Below are positions 1 to 7,367 of a stretch of 64,000 nt of DNA, piece after piece. A model generated the notes under the pieces. It had not been told where the DNA came from. It saw only the letters and a list, made by a program, of their open reading frames with translations, and searched no databases. The translations under genes and the position numbers were made by a program. Numbering within the stretch: position 1 is the stretch's first letter; each line of letters starts with the position of its first letter. Source of the DNA: Nocardia donostiensis (GTDB taxonomy: Bacteria; Actinomycetota; Actinomycetes; Mycobacteriales; Mycobacteriaceae); NCBI RefSeq assembly GCF_002081715.1, contig NZ_MUKP01000004.1, forward strand, positions 62,001 to 126,000, in the 5' to 3' direction.

Positions 1-336
1 CGTGTCGCCGTAGTCGTGGGCCAGGAGGTGGACCCGCCCGATCCCGTGCTCCCGTAGCAGCTGTTCGTGCAGGTCGGCCTGGTCGGCGATGCTGTAGGCA
101 TAGTGCCGTGGTTTGGCCGACCACCCGAACCCGATCATGTCCGGCGCCAGTACCCGCCCGAACCGTGCGCACAGCCCCGGCCAGAGCGCATGCCAATCCC
201 AGGACGCGGTCGGAAAACCGTGGATGCACAGCAGGTCAGCGCCTCCAACCCCGCTGTCGTTTTCCCGCCAGAAGATCTGATGCCCGTTATGGGTGAACCG
301 TCGCCCCAGTGCGCGCCATTCCGCAAACTCCTCCAT
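1..336 (-). CDS. Alpha/beta fold hydrolase, N-terminal part, cut by window edge
   Basis: Reading leftward from an ATG at 334-336 the frame stays open to base 1 (112 codons), so the 3' part lies outside the window. The visible residues carry the alpha/beta hydrolase features of the epoxide hydrolase / haloalkane dehalogenase branch: an oxyanion-hole HGFPT segment near residue 40, an APDMIGFG strand near residue 70, and AHDYGDT at the edge. In that family the Asp of the HDxG-type nucleophile elbow attacks the substrate. The substrate cannot be told. It lies 74 bases after the neighbouring GH17-like gene on the same strand. Confidence 0.8.
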   Translation of the reverse strand, partial: MEEFAEWRALGRRFTHNGHQIFWRENDSGVGGADLLCIHGFPTASWDWHALWPGLCARFGRVLAPDMIGFGWSAKPRHYAYSIADQADLHEQLLREHGIGRVHLLAHDYGDT

Positions 337-409
337 ACGCCCAGCATTGCGCGCCGGTGCCGTAGGAACGGGAATTGGTTACGCGTGTCGCGCGAGTATC
401 ATCTGCCCG

Positions 410-1384
410 CTATCGGGTCAACGGGAACTTGGCTTCCCCGTCGGCGTGCCACAGACCTGAATGCGCATCGGCTATCGGACCGCGGGTGGGGTCGTCCCAG
501 CCGGTGTGCCAGGTGAACGGGAGCTGCTGGCTGATCAGCCAAGTCGTTGCAGCGTAATAGTAGGCGGATTCATCGGCGATACCCGGTGCGGCGGCATAAC
601 GTTCGGGTCCGCGCGAGGGCCAGCCGGTTTCGACGACGAGCGGTTTCGGTTTCGTTGCGAGCCGAGCGGCCGCGACCCGGTCGCGCAGATAGGTCAGGGC
701 GTCCTCGACCGCGGCCCCGCCCCGGTACGGCTGCACCTCTAGGCCGATGAAGTCGACCGCGTGCAGCACCTCGGCGTTGACCGGGTCTGCCCAGCTGCCC
801 AGGGTGTCGGTGACACCGACCGGGATGTTGTAACCGAAGTCGTGCTGCAGCATATCTTTGATCTCGCGCACCGAATCCGCCAGCCGCGCAGCGGATACTT
901 CCCGGCGCTCGAGTGCTTCTCGACCCACGATGACATGACCGATGCCGGCGAAGCCGTGTAGCCGGAAGGCACGCTCGAGCGCGATCTTTTCCCGATCGAA
1001 AAGCTTCTCCGAGCGAACAGCCAACCCGACGTCGACACCGATCCCCTTCCGCTGCGCAATCGGCAGCACCACGCTGAGCAGATCGCATGCGGCGGCGGTA
1101 TTCAGCCGCACGGTACGGAATCCGGCGTCTTCGAGTTGCTCGAGCCGATCCCGGACAGTGGCGATGTCCAGGCACCGCCCGTCCGGACGCAGCGTGGGCA
1201 GCGTCGCACCGGCTGTCGTATGCCCTTGCGGTGCGGCGTGTGCGACACCGGAACCGGCTGCCGCCGCGCCGACGACCAGCATCATCACGGCAACGGAGGT
1301 GAGTATTCGAGCCCTACGCTTGGCGAGCCCCTGCGTGCGCCTGCCCGCCCGGCCGGGCAGGGCGACGCCGGTGTAGGACACCAT
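410..1384 (-). CDS. Secreted GH17-like glycosyl hydrolase
   Basis: 324 residues if started at the ATG at 1382-1384; a longer frame to 1501 is open but adds an N-terminus without a signal sequence. Residues about 24-50 are a basic-then-hydrophobic signal peptide ending near AHAAP. The body has a (beta/alpha)8 look: DAGFRTVRLNT, IGHVIVGRE, FIGLEVQPY, and LVVETGWPS towards the C-terminus. The last matches the GH17 nucleophile strand, where the Glu is catalytic in beta-1,3-glucanases, so the likely substrate is a beta-glucan outside the cell. A GTG 24 bases upstream is an alternative start. Enzyme class rests on motif recognition only. Confidence 0.75.
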   Translation of the reverse strand: MVSYTGVALPGRAGRRTQGLAKRRARILTSVAVMMLVVGAAAAGSGVAHAAPQGHTTAGATLPTLRPDGRCLDIATVRDRLEQLEDAGFRTVRLNTAAACDLLSVVLPIAQRKGIGVDVGLAVRSEKLFDREKIALERAFRLHGFAGIGHVIVGREALERREVSAARLADSVREIKDMLQHDFGYNIPVGVTDTLGSWADPVNAEVLHAVDFIGLEVQPYRGGAAVEDALTYLRDRVAAARLATKPKPLVVETGWPSRGPERYAAAPGIADESAYYYAATTWLISQQLPFTWHTGWDDPTRGPIADAHSGLWHADGEAKFPLTR

Positions 1385-1538
1385 GTTTCGACCGACGAAT
1401 ATATTCACCCCCGGCACACTAAGTGATGTACACCACACTATCGCCATTCTGGCTGGCGTGTCGCCGATGTTGTCTTCCCCCAAGGGATGACAGCCGACCA
1501 CACGTCAAAGCGATGCTGTCTCAGTACATGTGGTGTCT

Positions 1539-1569
1539 GCGCTGAGAGTTTTCACCAGAATCTCAGCGC
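1539..1569 (-). terminator. Hairpin downstream of the DF-family gene
   Basis: A perfect 9-bp inverted repeat (GCGCTGAGA at 1539-1547 with its complement at 1561-1569) encloses a 13-base loop. It begins 23 bases past the stop of the leftward gene ending at 1592. There is no T-run, as is common for actinobacterial stem-loop terminators. Confidence 0.5.
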
Positions 1570-1591
1570 TGCGATTCGTCAAGAGCCGTGG

Positions 1592-1909
1592 TCAGGACCT
1601 TGCTGCAAGCGGGAACAGCGCCTCGTGGAGTACGGCTACCGAGGGAGCGCCGTCGAGTCCGCCGTCTTCACGGGGGTAGAGGCGGCACGACAGGCTCGGA
1701 GCCTGGCCCGGGATCGCGAACGGGTCGCGGCCGTCGACCAGCAAGGTCGGCGAGCCGGCCATGCCGGTGACGCGGGCCCGGTCGACGTCCTCGACGACCC
1801 GGTGCGCGATGTGCAGTTCCATGGGCTGCCCGGTGGCGGCGCGCCGGAGGCGTTGGTCGAGCACTGCCGCGTTGGGGCAGCCGGGAACGTACAGGATTTC
1901 GAGGTTCAT
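1592..1909 (-). CDS. DF-family thioredoxin-like protein (Cys form)
   Basis: 105 residues. The N-terminal strand LEILYVPGCPN and the later MAGSPTLLVDGRDPF (cis-Pro loop) show a thioredoxin-like fold related to the alkylmercury-lyase-like small proteins called the DF (seleno)protein family. In some members the position held here by Cys11 is selenocysteine; this copy encodes an ordinary Cys. A second Cys sits in SLSCRLY, as is typical of the family. Probably a cytoplasmic thiol redox protein of unknown partner. It follows the TetR gene on the same strand by 69 bases and may share its transcript. Confidence 0.7.
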   Translation of the reverse strand: MNLEILYVPGCPNAAVLDQRLRRAATGQPMELHIAHRVVEDVDRARVTGMAGSPTLLVDGRDPFAIPGQAPSLSCRLYPREDGGLDGAPSVAVLHEALFPLAARS

Positions 1910-1978
1910 GATGGCCGGCTTTCGTAAAGATGGAGCGCCAGAGCTCAGGCTACGGGCTGTCCCGAGGGATGGGGCCGC

Positions 1979-2581
1979 CTACGTAAGTGATCGGGTCCAG
2001 AAGTCGATCACGGCCTGCACGCACTGCTCGGTAGTTCGGCCTGAGGGCGGATTGAGAACTGCGCCGTGGACTTGTGCTTCGACGGCTTGAACGAACAGCA
2101 GCGCGGTCAATGCAGGGTCGGAGCCGCCGACGTCGAGACGGCACAGGTGGTAGGTGACTTCGTCGGCGAGGCGTTGTTCGAGTTGCCGGAGCTGGGCGAC
2201 CCCTTCGGGTGTGCGTGGCGCTTGTTCGAACAGCAGCCGGTGCATGCGTGGTTGAGCGCTGTGCAGGTGCGCGACCGCGGTGATCAGTCGGTGCACGGTT
2301 TCGCCAAGGGGCGGCTGGTCGGCGCGCAGGGCTGCGGCTTCGGTGAGCAGTGCGTGCGCGGCCTGCCGCAGGTGGCGTTCGGCGAGAGCGAAGAGCAGGG
2401 CGTCCTTGTTGGGGACGTAATGGTAGAGGGTGCCGATGGAGACGCCGGCGAGTTCGGCGACCTTGTTTGTGGTCGTCGCCGCGTAGCCGTGCTGGTGGAA
2501 AAGTCGAGCAGCCGCGTCCAGGATCGCGTCGAAGGTGAACTCCGATCGCTGCTGGCGCGGGGTTTTGCGGGGTGTGGACAT
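1979..2581 (-). CDS. TetR family transcriptional regulator
   Basis: 200 residues. The N-terminal helix-turn-helix is clear: TFDAILDAAARLFHQHGY, then ATTTNKVAELAGVSIGTLYHYVPNKDAL at about residues 38-65. The C-terminal part is a helical ligand-binding domain with no recognisable ligand specificity. It is divergent from an alpha/beta hydrolase 53 bases away, which by usual TetR logic is a candidate target along with the downstream DF-family gene. The 2582-2634 interval is too short to pick an operator with confidence. Confidence 0.9.
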   Translation of the reverse strand: MSTPRKTPRQQRSEFTFDAILDAAARLFHQHGYAATTTNKVAELAGVSIGTLYHYVPNKDALLFALAERHLRQAAHALLTEAAALRADQPPLGETVHRLITAVAHLHSAQPRMHRLLFEQAPRTPEGVAQLRQLEQRLADEVTYHLCRLDVGGSDPALTALLFVQAVEAQVHGAVLNPPSGRTTEQCVQAVIDFWTRSLT

Positions 2582-2634
2582 AGGGGTCCCGAAGTCGAGT
2601 TGTCAAAACCGAGGATTGCTCGAATCATTGTGGC

Positions 2635-3555
2635 ATGCACAGCTCCTACCTCGCATTTCTTCCCTCCGACCTGCATCCCGACCCGGATCTGCAACCGGTG
2701 TCGACGTGGTGGAACCGGTGCGGCGACGACGTGCATATCGAACGCACCTCCCGAGTGGACGCAGACGTGCGAATGCTGCTGGTGCACGGCGCCGGCGGTC
2801 ATGCGGCGGCCATGTGGCCGTTCGCGGCGCTGGCGGCCGAACAAGGTTTCGAGGTTTCGGTGCCCGATATGCCCGGCTACGGCCGAACGCGAGTGCGCAA
2901 CAAACGCGGAATCCGATACCCGGATTGGGTGGACTGCCTCACCGACCTGATCCGCGACCAGTACGCAGCCGATCCGCGGCCACTGGTGGTACTCGGCGCC
3001 AGCATGGGCGGCATGCTCGCCTACGAAGCCGCCGCCCGTACCGGCCTGGCCGCCGTCGTCGGGGCGACCTGCCTGCTCGATCCGCGGTTGCCGCAGGTGC
3101 GTGCCGCGATCGCCCGGCGCCCTTGGCTGGGTCGCTATGGGCCCCGGCTGCTCTCACCTGCCGTCGACGGCCTCCGGGTCCCGATGCGCTGGATGGCCAA
3201 CATGGGCGCGATGTCCAACGACTCGGAGCTGACACAAGTGGTTGCCACCGATACTCGCGGTGGGGGTGTGTCGATGCCGTTGGGATTCTTGCGCACCTAT
3301 CTGCAGTCGGTGCCGCAGGTCGAACCAGAGGCCTTCACCACCTGCCCGGTCTGGCTCGTCCATCCCGGCGCGGACGCGTGGACGCCACTGTCGTTGAGCG
3401 AGACGTTCTTCAACCGGATCGCGGCGCCCACGAAGCTGATCGTGCTGGACAACGCCGGTCACTACCCGATCGAGACCCCCGGTATCCATCAGCTGGTCCG
3501 CGCACTGGCCGACCTCCGCGAGGAAGTCGGTTCCAGCGACACGCGCGACCGCTGA
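2635..3555 (+). CDS. Alpha/beta hydrolase
   Basis: 306 residues with a complete catalytic triad: Ser123 in GASMGG, Asp247 in PGADAWTP and His276 in NAGHYP; the HGAGGH segment at 51-56 forms the oxyanion side. No signal peptide, so cytoplasmic. Probably an esterase or lipase-like enzyme; substrate unknown. It is transcribed away from the TetR gene, which may control it. Confidence 0.88.
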   Translation: MHSSYLAFLPSDLHPDPDLQPVSTWWNRCGDDVHIERTSRVDADVRMLLVHGAGGHAAAMWPFAALAAEQGFEVSVPDMPGYGRTRVRNKRGIRYPDWVDCLTDLIRDQYAADPRPLVVLGASMGGMLAYEAAARTGLAAVVGATCLLDPRLPQVRAAIARRPWLGRYGPRLLSPAVDGLRVPMRWMANMGAMSNDSELTQVVATDTRGGGVSMPLGFLRTYLQSVPQVEPEAFTTCPVWLVHPGADAWTPLSLSETFFNRIAAPTKLIVLDNAGHYPIETPGIHQLVRALADLREEVGSSDTRDR

Positions 3556-3642
3556 TCGGGGTTCCGGCGGGCCGGTTTGCGGAAACCTTCGCCGGGTACG
3601 CGCGCACCGACGAGCTGACCACGACGAGACAGGCGGTGCGCA

Positions 3643-4245
3643 ATGAATCGGTGGCGACGGATCGCAGTGGCGGGTATCGCGGTAGGCGCGCTCGGGCTGG
3701 CCGGATGCGGTGACGACGACTCCGAAGCCGACCGGACTGCCGATACGCCCTCACCGGCGACCAGTGTGGTCAACACGTCGCCCACCTCGGCTCCCCCGGG
3801 CGCCGCGGCGGGGGATGGCGCCTCGACCTCGTCCGCGCAGCAGGCGGTGCGGACCGCAGCAGGCGATGTGCCCAACGGCCGGGTCTTCGACGTGGAGCTC
3901 GAAACGGACGACGGCCGCCAGGTCTTCGATATCAAGGTGGCCTCCGGCGGCGACGAAGTGAAGGTTCTCGTCGACCAACCGGGCGAACAGGTCATCCGCA
4001 AGAACCAGTCGGACCGACCCAGCGATGACGTCGCCAAGGTCGAGACCGCGGGCATCGATGCCGAGCGGGCGCTGGAGGTCGCGGCCGAGCGTGAGCCGGA
4101 GGCGAAGCTGTCGGAAATGGAGATCGACACCAACCGGGACGGGGTGCTGATCTGGCAGGTCGAACTGGTCCGCGCCGACGGCTCCGACGTCGAGATCGAC
4201 ATCGACGCCCACAGTGGTGCAGTGGTGGGCACCGACCAGGGCTGA
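3643..4245 (+). CDS. PepSY-domain lipoprotein
   Basis: 200 residues. A basic start, a hydrophobic stretch and the lipobox LAGC (Cys22) mark a lipoprotein, followed by a Thr/Ser/Pro-rich linker to about residue 70. Two PepSY-like modules follow: VFDVELETDDGRQVFDIKVA and, after DAERALEVAAE, a second ending with VEIDIDAHSGAVVG. PepSY proteins are exported and often bind or restrain other envelope proteins; no partner gene is adjacent. Stand-alone gene. Confidence 0.85.
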   Translation: MNRWRRIAVAGIAVGALGLAGCGDDDSEADRTADTPSPATSVVNTSPTSAPPGAAAGDGASTSSAQQAVRTAAGDVPNGRVFDVELETDDGRQVFDIKVASGGDEVKVLVDQPGEQVIRKNQSDRPSDDVAKVETAGIDAERALEVAAEREPEAKLSEMEIDTNRDGVLIWQVELVRADGSDVEIDIDAHSGAVVGTDQG

Positions 4246-4251
4246 TCCGCC

Positions 4252-4275
4252 GGCCGAACCCGTCCGGGCTCGGCC
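4252..4275 (+). terminator. Hairpin after the PepSY lipoprotein
   Basis: GGCCGA at 4252-4257 pairs with TCGGCC at 4270-4275, with a further CCC/GGG pairing inside. It starts 7 bases after the stop at 4245. No T-run. Confidence 0.45.
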
Positions 4276-4528
4276 TCTACCGGGGTCCACCCCGCTTGCT
4301 TCAAGGAGTTGCCAAGCGTTCACATGCTGCGCCGCCACAGAGTTCTGTTGAGGCGCTATCCTGGACGGTGAATGCAGGAGACAAGAGCTGCCGCGAACCA
4401 CAGGGGAACGCCCCGGAGCCGATGCGCTCCAGGGCTTCTCTCTCCACAGGGGTTGGACAGTCTCGCCACTGACGCAATTCGGCCGTTTCACACTGTTCGG
4501 CGCGCGGTACTTTCCTCCCTCCCGCACG

Positions 4529-5050
4529 ATGGATGTCATGCATTCTGCGCATAATTTCGGCCGTGCTGCCGCTCGTATCCAGATTCGCGTCTTGACCAGT
4601 GATGATTGGGAAACGCTGCGCGACATCCGGTTACGTGCTCTCGCCGATGCCGCAGAAGCTTTCGGTACGAAGCTCGTCGAGGCACAGGCCCTCAGCGAAC
4701 AGCAGTGGCGTAGTCGGGTTACCGGTCGTGCTCAATTCATTGCAATTTCGGCGGGATATCCCGTGGGCATGGTCGCGGCTGGACCCGATCCCGACGGTGA
4801 CGGTGTCTACCTGAGCTCTATGTGGGTGATCCGGAGCTATCGTGGCCGCGGAGTGTCCGATCAGCTCATCCACGCGGTCGTCGAATGGGCGCTCGGCCAG
4901 GGGCATCGCGTCATCCGACTGGAAGTAACCGAGGGCAACCACCACGCCGAGCGCCTGTACACCCGGCATGGATTCGCCCGGACCGGCCGCACCAAACCAA
5001 TGGCCGACGACGATCCGCGCATCGAATTCGAAATGACGCTCATAATCTGA
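4529..5050 (+). CDS. GNAT family N-acetyltransferase
   Basis: 173 residues. Acetyl-CoA-binding motif A is visible as SSMWVIRSYRGRGVSDQLI (R-x-x-G-x-G/A near residue 110), followed by the motif B region ERLYTRHGFARTG. The substrate is unknown; the sequence resembles small-molecule or protein N-acetyltransferases of the Acetyltransf_1 type. No Shine-Dalgarno sequence precedes the ATG at 4529; a second in-frame ATG lies three codons later. Confidence 0.85.
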   Translation: MDVMHSAHNFGRAAARIQIRVLTSDDWETLRDIRLRALADAAEAFGTKLVEAQALSEQQWRSRVTGRAQFIAISAGYPVGMVAAGPDPDGDGVYLSSMWVIRSYRGRGVSDQLIHAVVEWALGQGHRVIRLEVTEGNHHAERLYTRHGFARTGRTKPMADDDPRIEFEMTLII

Positions 5051-5066
5051 TTCCTTGCCCGTGGCT

Positions 5067-5189
5067 ACGGTCTCGGCAGTGCCACGGGACATCGAAGCCC
5101 GTCCCCGCCGACTGCTGCCGATCACTCGGTTGGCTGCGGCTGCGCTCCAGCCGAAATCCGGGTAGTGCCCGAGCCGTTGCCGAGACCGT
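5067..5189. repeat. 12-bp inverted repeat enclosing a nested hairpin
   Basis: ACGGTCTCGGCA at 5067-5078 and its exact complement at 5178-5189 are 99 bases apart. Between them CGGCTG (5137-5142) and CAGCCG (5148-5153) form a second stem with a 5-base loop. The unit lies in the 340-base gene-free stretch between the acetyltransferase and the monooxygenase. It could be a structured 3' end, a MITE-like remnant or a transposon footprint. Confidence 0.5.
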
Positions 5190-5273
5190 CGTGACAGCGT
5201 TGCGATAGCGCATGATGGGTGGGCCGCGCGGCACCTCGATGCGAAAGGGGGTGAATCGTTTTCAAGAAGCCGC

Positions 5274-5303
5274 TTGACCACGTCTGTGACCGTTAGTTAC
5301 GTT
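5274..5303 (+). promoter_or_regulatory. Possible housekeeping promoter for the monooxygenase
   Basis: TTGACC (5274-5279) is followed after 18 bases by TACGTT (5298-5303), a fair match to a primary-sigma promoter, 88 bases before the start codon at 5391. The surrounding 5270-5320 stretch is locally AT-richer than its flanks. Confidence 0.3.
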
Positions 5304-5390
5304 AAGATTTGGATCACATCCACGAGGCCGGGATGCTGTAGCGGGTAACCGATATGACGCAACCGGCCCGGTCGGTGCTGGAAGGGACTC

Positions 5391-6878
5391 ATGACAGCAA
5401 CGAGGCCACCTCGCGACCCGAAGATCGTCATCATCGGTGCCGGCGTCGCAGGCATCACCGCTGGTGTCGTATTCAAGCAGGCCGGTTTCCACGACTTCGT
5501 CATCGTGGAAAAGGGCTCCGATGTGGGTGGGGTCTGGCACTGGAACCGCTATCCCGGGCTGACTTGCGACGTGCCGTCCCAGATCTATCAGTTCGGTTTC
5601 GCGCCGAAGACCGATTGGTCCCGGATCTGGGCCGAAGGCAGCGAGATCCAGCGCTACCACCGCGACGTGGTCGAGCAGTTCGGTCTGGTCGAGCACCTGA
5701 TGCTCGACAGCGAGGTCACCGACGCCGCCTACGATGACGACGGCTGGCAGGTCACCCTCGCCGGTGGCAGGCAGTTGCAGGCGGATTTCGTAATCGCTGC
5801 CACCGGCGTGCTGCACCACCCGTTCACCCCTGACATCCCGGGCATGAACCGGTTCGCCGGCACGGTCGTGCACACCGCCCGCTGGGACGACGCGATCCAG
5901 ACCGCGGGAAAGCGCATCGCGGTGATCGGTAGCGGATCCACCGGCGTGCAGGTCGTGTCCGCGCTGCAGCCGCAGGCGGCGGAACTCATCCAGTTCGCCC
6001 GCACACCGCAGTGGGTGCTGTGGGCACCGATGAGGTTGCCGCAGCCACGGTTGTTCGGCAAGCTGCTTGCCGCCACACCGGCGGCCCATCGCCGTCTCTA
6101 CGATGGCCTGCTGTGGGCCTCGGGCATCCTCGCCGACATCGTATTGAAACCGACCTGGCGGCGCCGCACTGCGCAGCAGCTGGCCCACTGGTCTTTGCGG
6201 GCGCAGGTGCGCGACCCCGAACTGCGGGCCGCGCTCACCCCGGACTATCAGCCTTTCTGCAAAAGACAGGTGCTCTCCGGCACCTACTATCAGGCCATCA
6301 CTGCCAGTAACGCATCCCTGGTGACCGAGACCATCACCGAGATCACCGAGACCGGTATCCGCACCGCCGACGGCACGGTCCACGATGTCGACATCATCGT
6401 CTTCGCCACCGGCTTCCACCCACACAACTACATGCGGCCGATGAACCTGCGCGGCCGCGACGGGCTGAGCATCGACGACGCCTGGCACAAGGGGCCCCGC
6501 GCTTACCGGATGACCGCGATCCCGGGCTTTCCGAACCTGTTCACCGTGCTGGGCCCGAACTCGCCCACCGGATCGATCTCGCTGCAATACTCGGCCGAGC
6601 TGACCGCCCGCTATATCACCCACTGGCTGCAGCGGTTCCGCGCAGGCGAGCTCGACGCGGTGGAGGTCACCGAGGAGGCGACCACCGCATTCAACGACGC
6701 GGTGGCCGCGGCGATGGGCCCCACGGTATGGAACACCGGCTGCAACTCCTGGTACTTCACCGATCAACAGTCCATCGACTTGTGGCCGTTCGACCGCAAA
6801 ACCATGACCGCCCTGCTCGCCGAACCCGACGACCGCGACTACCTGATCACCTGCGCCGACCACGCCGTGCCACGGTGA
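5391..6878 (+). CDS. Flavin monooxygenase, Baeyer-Villiger type
   Basis: 495 residues. FAD-binding GAGVAG at about 16-21, the GGVWHWNRYPGLTCD segment at 46-60, the Baeyer-Villiger fingerprint F-x-G-x3-H-x3-W-D at 155-166, and the NADPH-binding GSGSTG near 180. Expected to oxidise ketones to esters or lactones using FAD and NADPH, in the cytoplasm; the substrate is not visible. It is followed by a 9-base repeat tract and the remnant of a short-chain dehydrogenase, which in related loci commonly partners such monooxygenases. Confidence 0.9.
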   Translation: MTATRPPRDPKIVIIGAGVAGITAGVVFKQAGFHDFVIVEKGSDVGGVWHWNRYPGLTCDVPSQIYQFGFAPKTDWSRIWAEGSEIQRYHRDVVEQFGLVEHLMLDSEVTDAAYDDDGWQVTLAGGRQLQADFVIAATGVLHHPFTPDIPGMNRFAGTVVHTARWDDAIQTAGKRIAVIGSGSTGVQVVSALQPQAAELIQFARTPQWVLWAPMRLPQPRLFGKLLAATPAAHRRLYDGLLWASGILADIVLKPTWRRRTAQQLAHWSLRAQVRDPELRAALTPDYQPFCKRQVLSGTYYQAITASNASLVTETITEITETGIRTADGTVHDVDIIVFATGFHPHNYMRPMNLRGRDGLSIDDAWHKGPRAYRMTAIPGFPNLFTVLGPNSPTGSISLQYSAELTARYITHWLQRFRAGELDAVEVTEEATTAFNDAVAAAMGPTVWNTGCNSWYFTDQQSIDLWPFDRKTMTALLAEPDDRDYLITCADHAVPR

Positions 6879-6907
6879 CCACCCACCGCGTCCTCCGCTT
6901 CGACTAC

Positions 6908-6952
6908 GACACCAAGGACACCAAGGACACCAAGGACACCAAGGACACCACC
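6908..6952 (+). repeat. 9-bp tandem repeat, four exact copies plus one variant
   Basis: GACACCAAG is repeated head to tail at 6908-6916, 6917-6925, 6926-6934 and 6935-6943, then GACACCACC at 6944-6952 runs directly into the ATG at 6953 of the SDR remnant. Copy number can vary by slippage. No clear ribosome-binding site remains next to that ATG. Confidence 0.95.
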
Positions 6953-7132
6953 ATGCCAGGCTCAGCCCGCCGGATCGATCCCGCCGGCGCTGTCGTCATC
7001 ATCACCGGAGGTGGGCGCGGTATCGGCGCCGCGGGCCGCAAGGCCTACACCGACCGCATCGAGAACGCGATGCGCACCGCACCGGCAACAGTTGCGGCCG
7101 CGCTGGTCGCCGCCGGTGTGCCCTGTCGGTAG
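6953..7132 (+). pseudogene. Short-chain dehydrogenase remnant with internal deletion
   Basis: The 59-codon frame begins like an SDR N-terminus: DPAGAVVIITGGGRGIGAA contains the TGxxxGIG cofactor motif at about residues 12-26. It then jumps to GRKAYTDRIENAMRTAPATVA, which reads like an SDR C-terminal tail. The catalytic Ser-Tyr-Lys region and most of the roughly 250-residue fold are missing, so an internal deletion of about 600 bases is inferred. It cannot be an active dehydrogenase. It sits 74 bases after the monooxygenase gene, where an intact SDR would be expected. Confidence 0.7.
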
Positions 7133-7307
7133 CCCAGGGTCCCTGAACCTCTCCCGGAAGCGGGGCCAGGTCATCCGTAGGTCGCTGTGTTGACATGGGT
7201 ACGGTGCTGGCCCACCGTCGAATTCGAACCGGTCTCGATATACGCAGGGTCGGAGGCGCGGTGACCGGCGTGGGGCCACACCCATGCAGTGATCTGACCC
7301 ACACGCC

Positions 7308-7335
7308 GTCACAATGTTCTTTCCCGCGGTGTCTT
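7308..7335 (+). promoter_or_regulatory. Candidate ECF41 (SigJ-type) promoter
   Basis: GTCACA at 7308-7313 is followed after exactly 16 bases by TGTCTT at 7330-7335. The published SigJ/ECF41 promoter pattern is GTCACA-N16-CGTCCT or TGTCACA with CGTC. The -35 is a full match; the -10 differs at two positions. It lies about 33 bases before the oxidoreductase start at 7368, whose gene is linked to an ECF41 sigma factor. Confidence 0.55.
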
Positions 7336-7367
7336 GTGGTTGAACCCTTTGAAACGGAGGAGACACC

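Noticed and set aside
1538..1570. CTGAGA element suggestive of a TPP riboswitch
   Set aside because: The CTGAGA belongs to a simple 9-bp hairpin; the other conserved TPP helices are missing and no thiamine gene follows.
4377..4528. Possible structured leader or riboswitch before the acetyltransferase
   Set aside because: Some G/C-rich pairing is possible, but no known riboswitch core was recognised.
5262..6863. Long leftward open frame opposite the monooxygenase
   Set aside because: It is antisense to a gene with clear motifs, and its translation has no family features; high-GC third positions keep the frame open.
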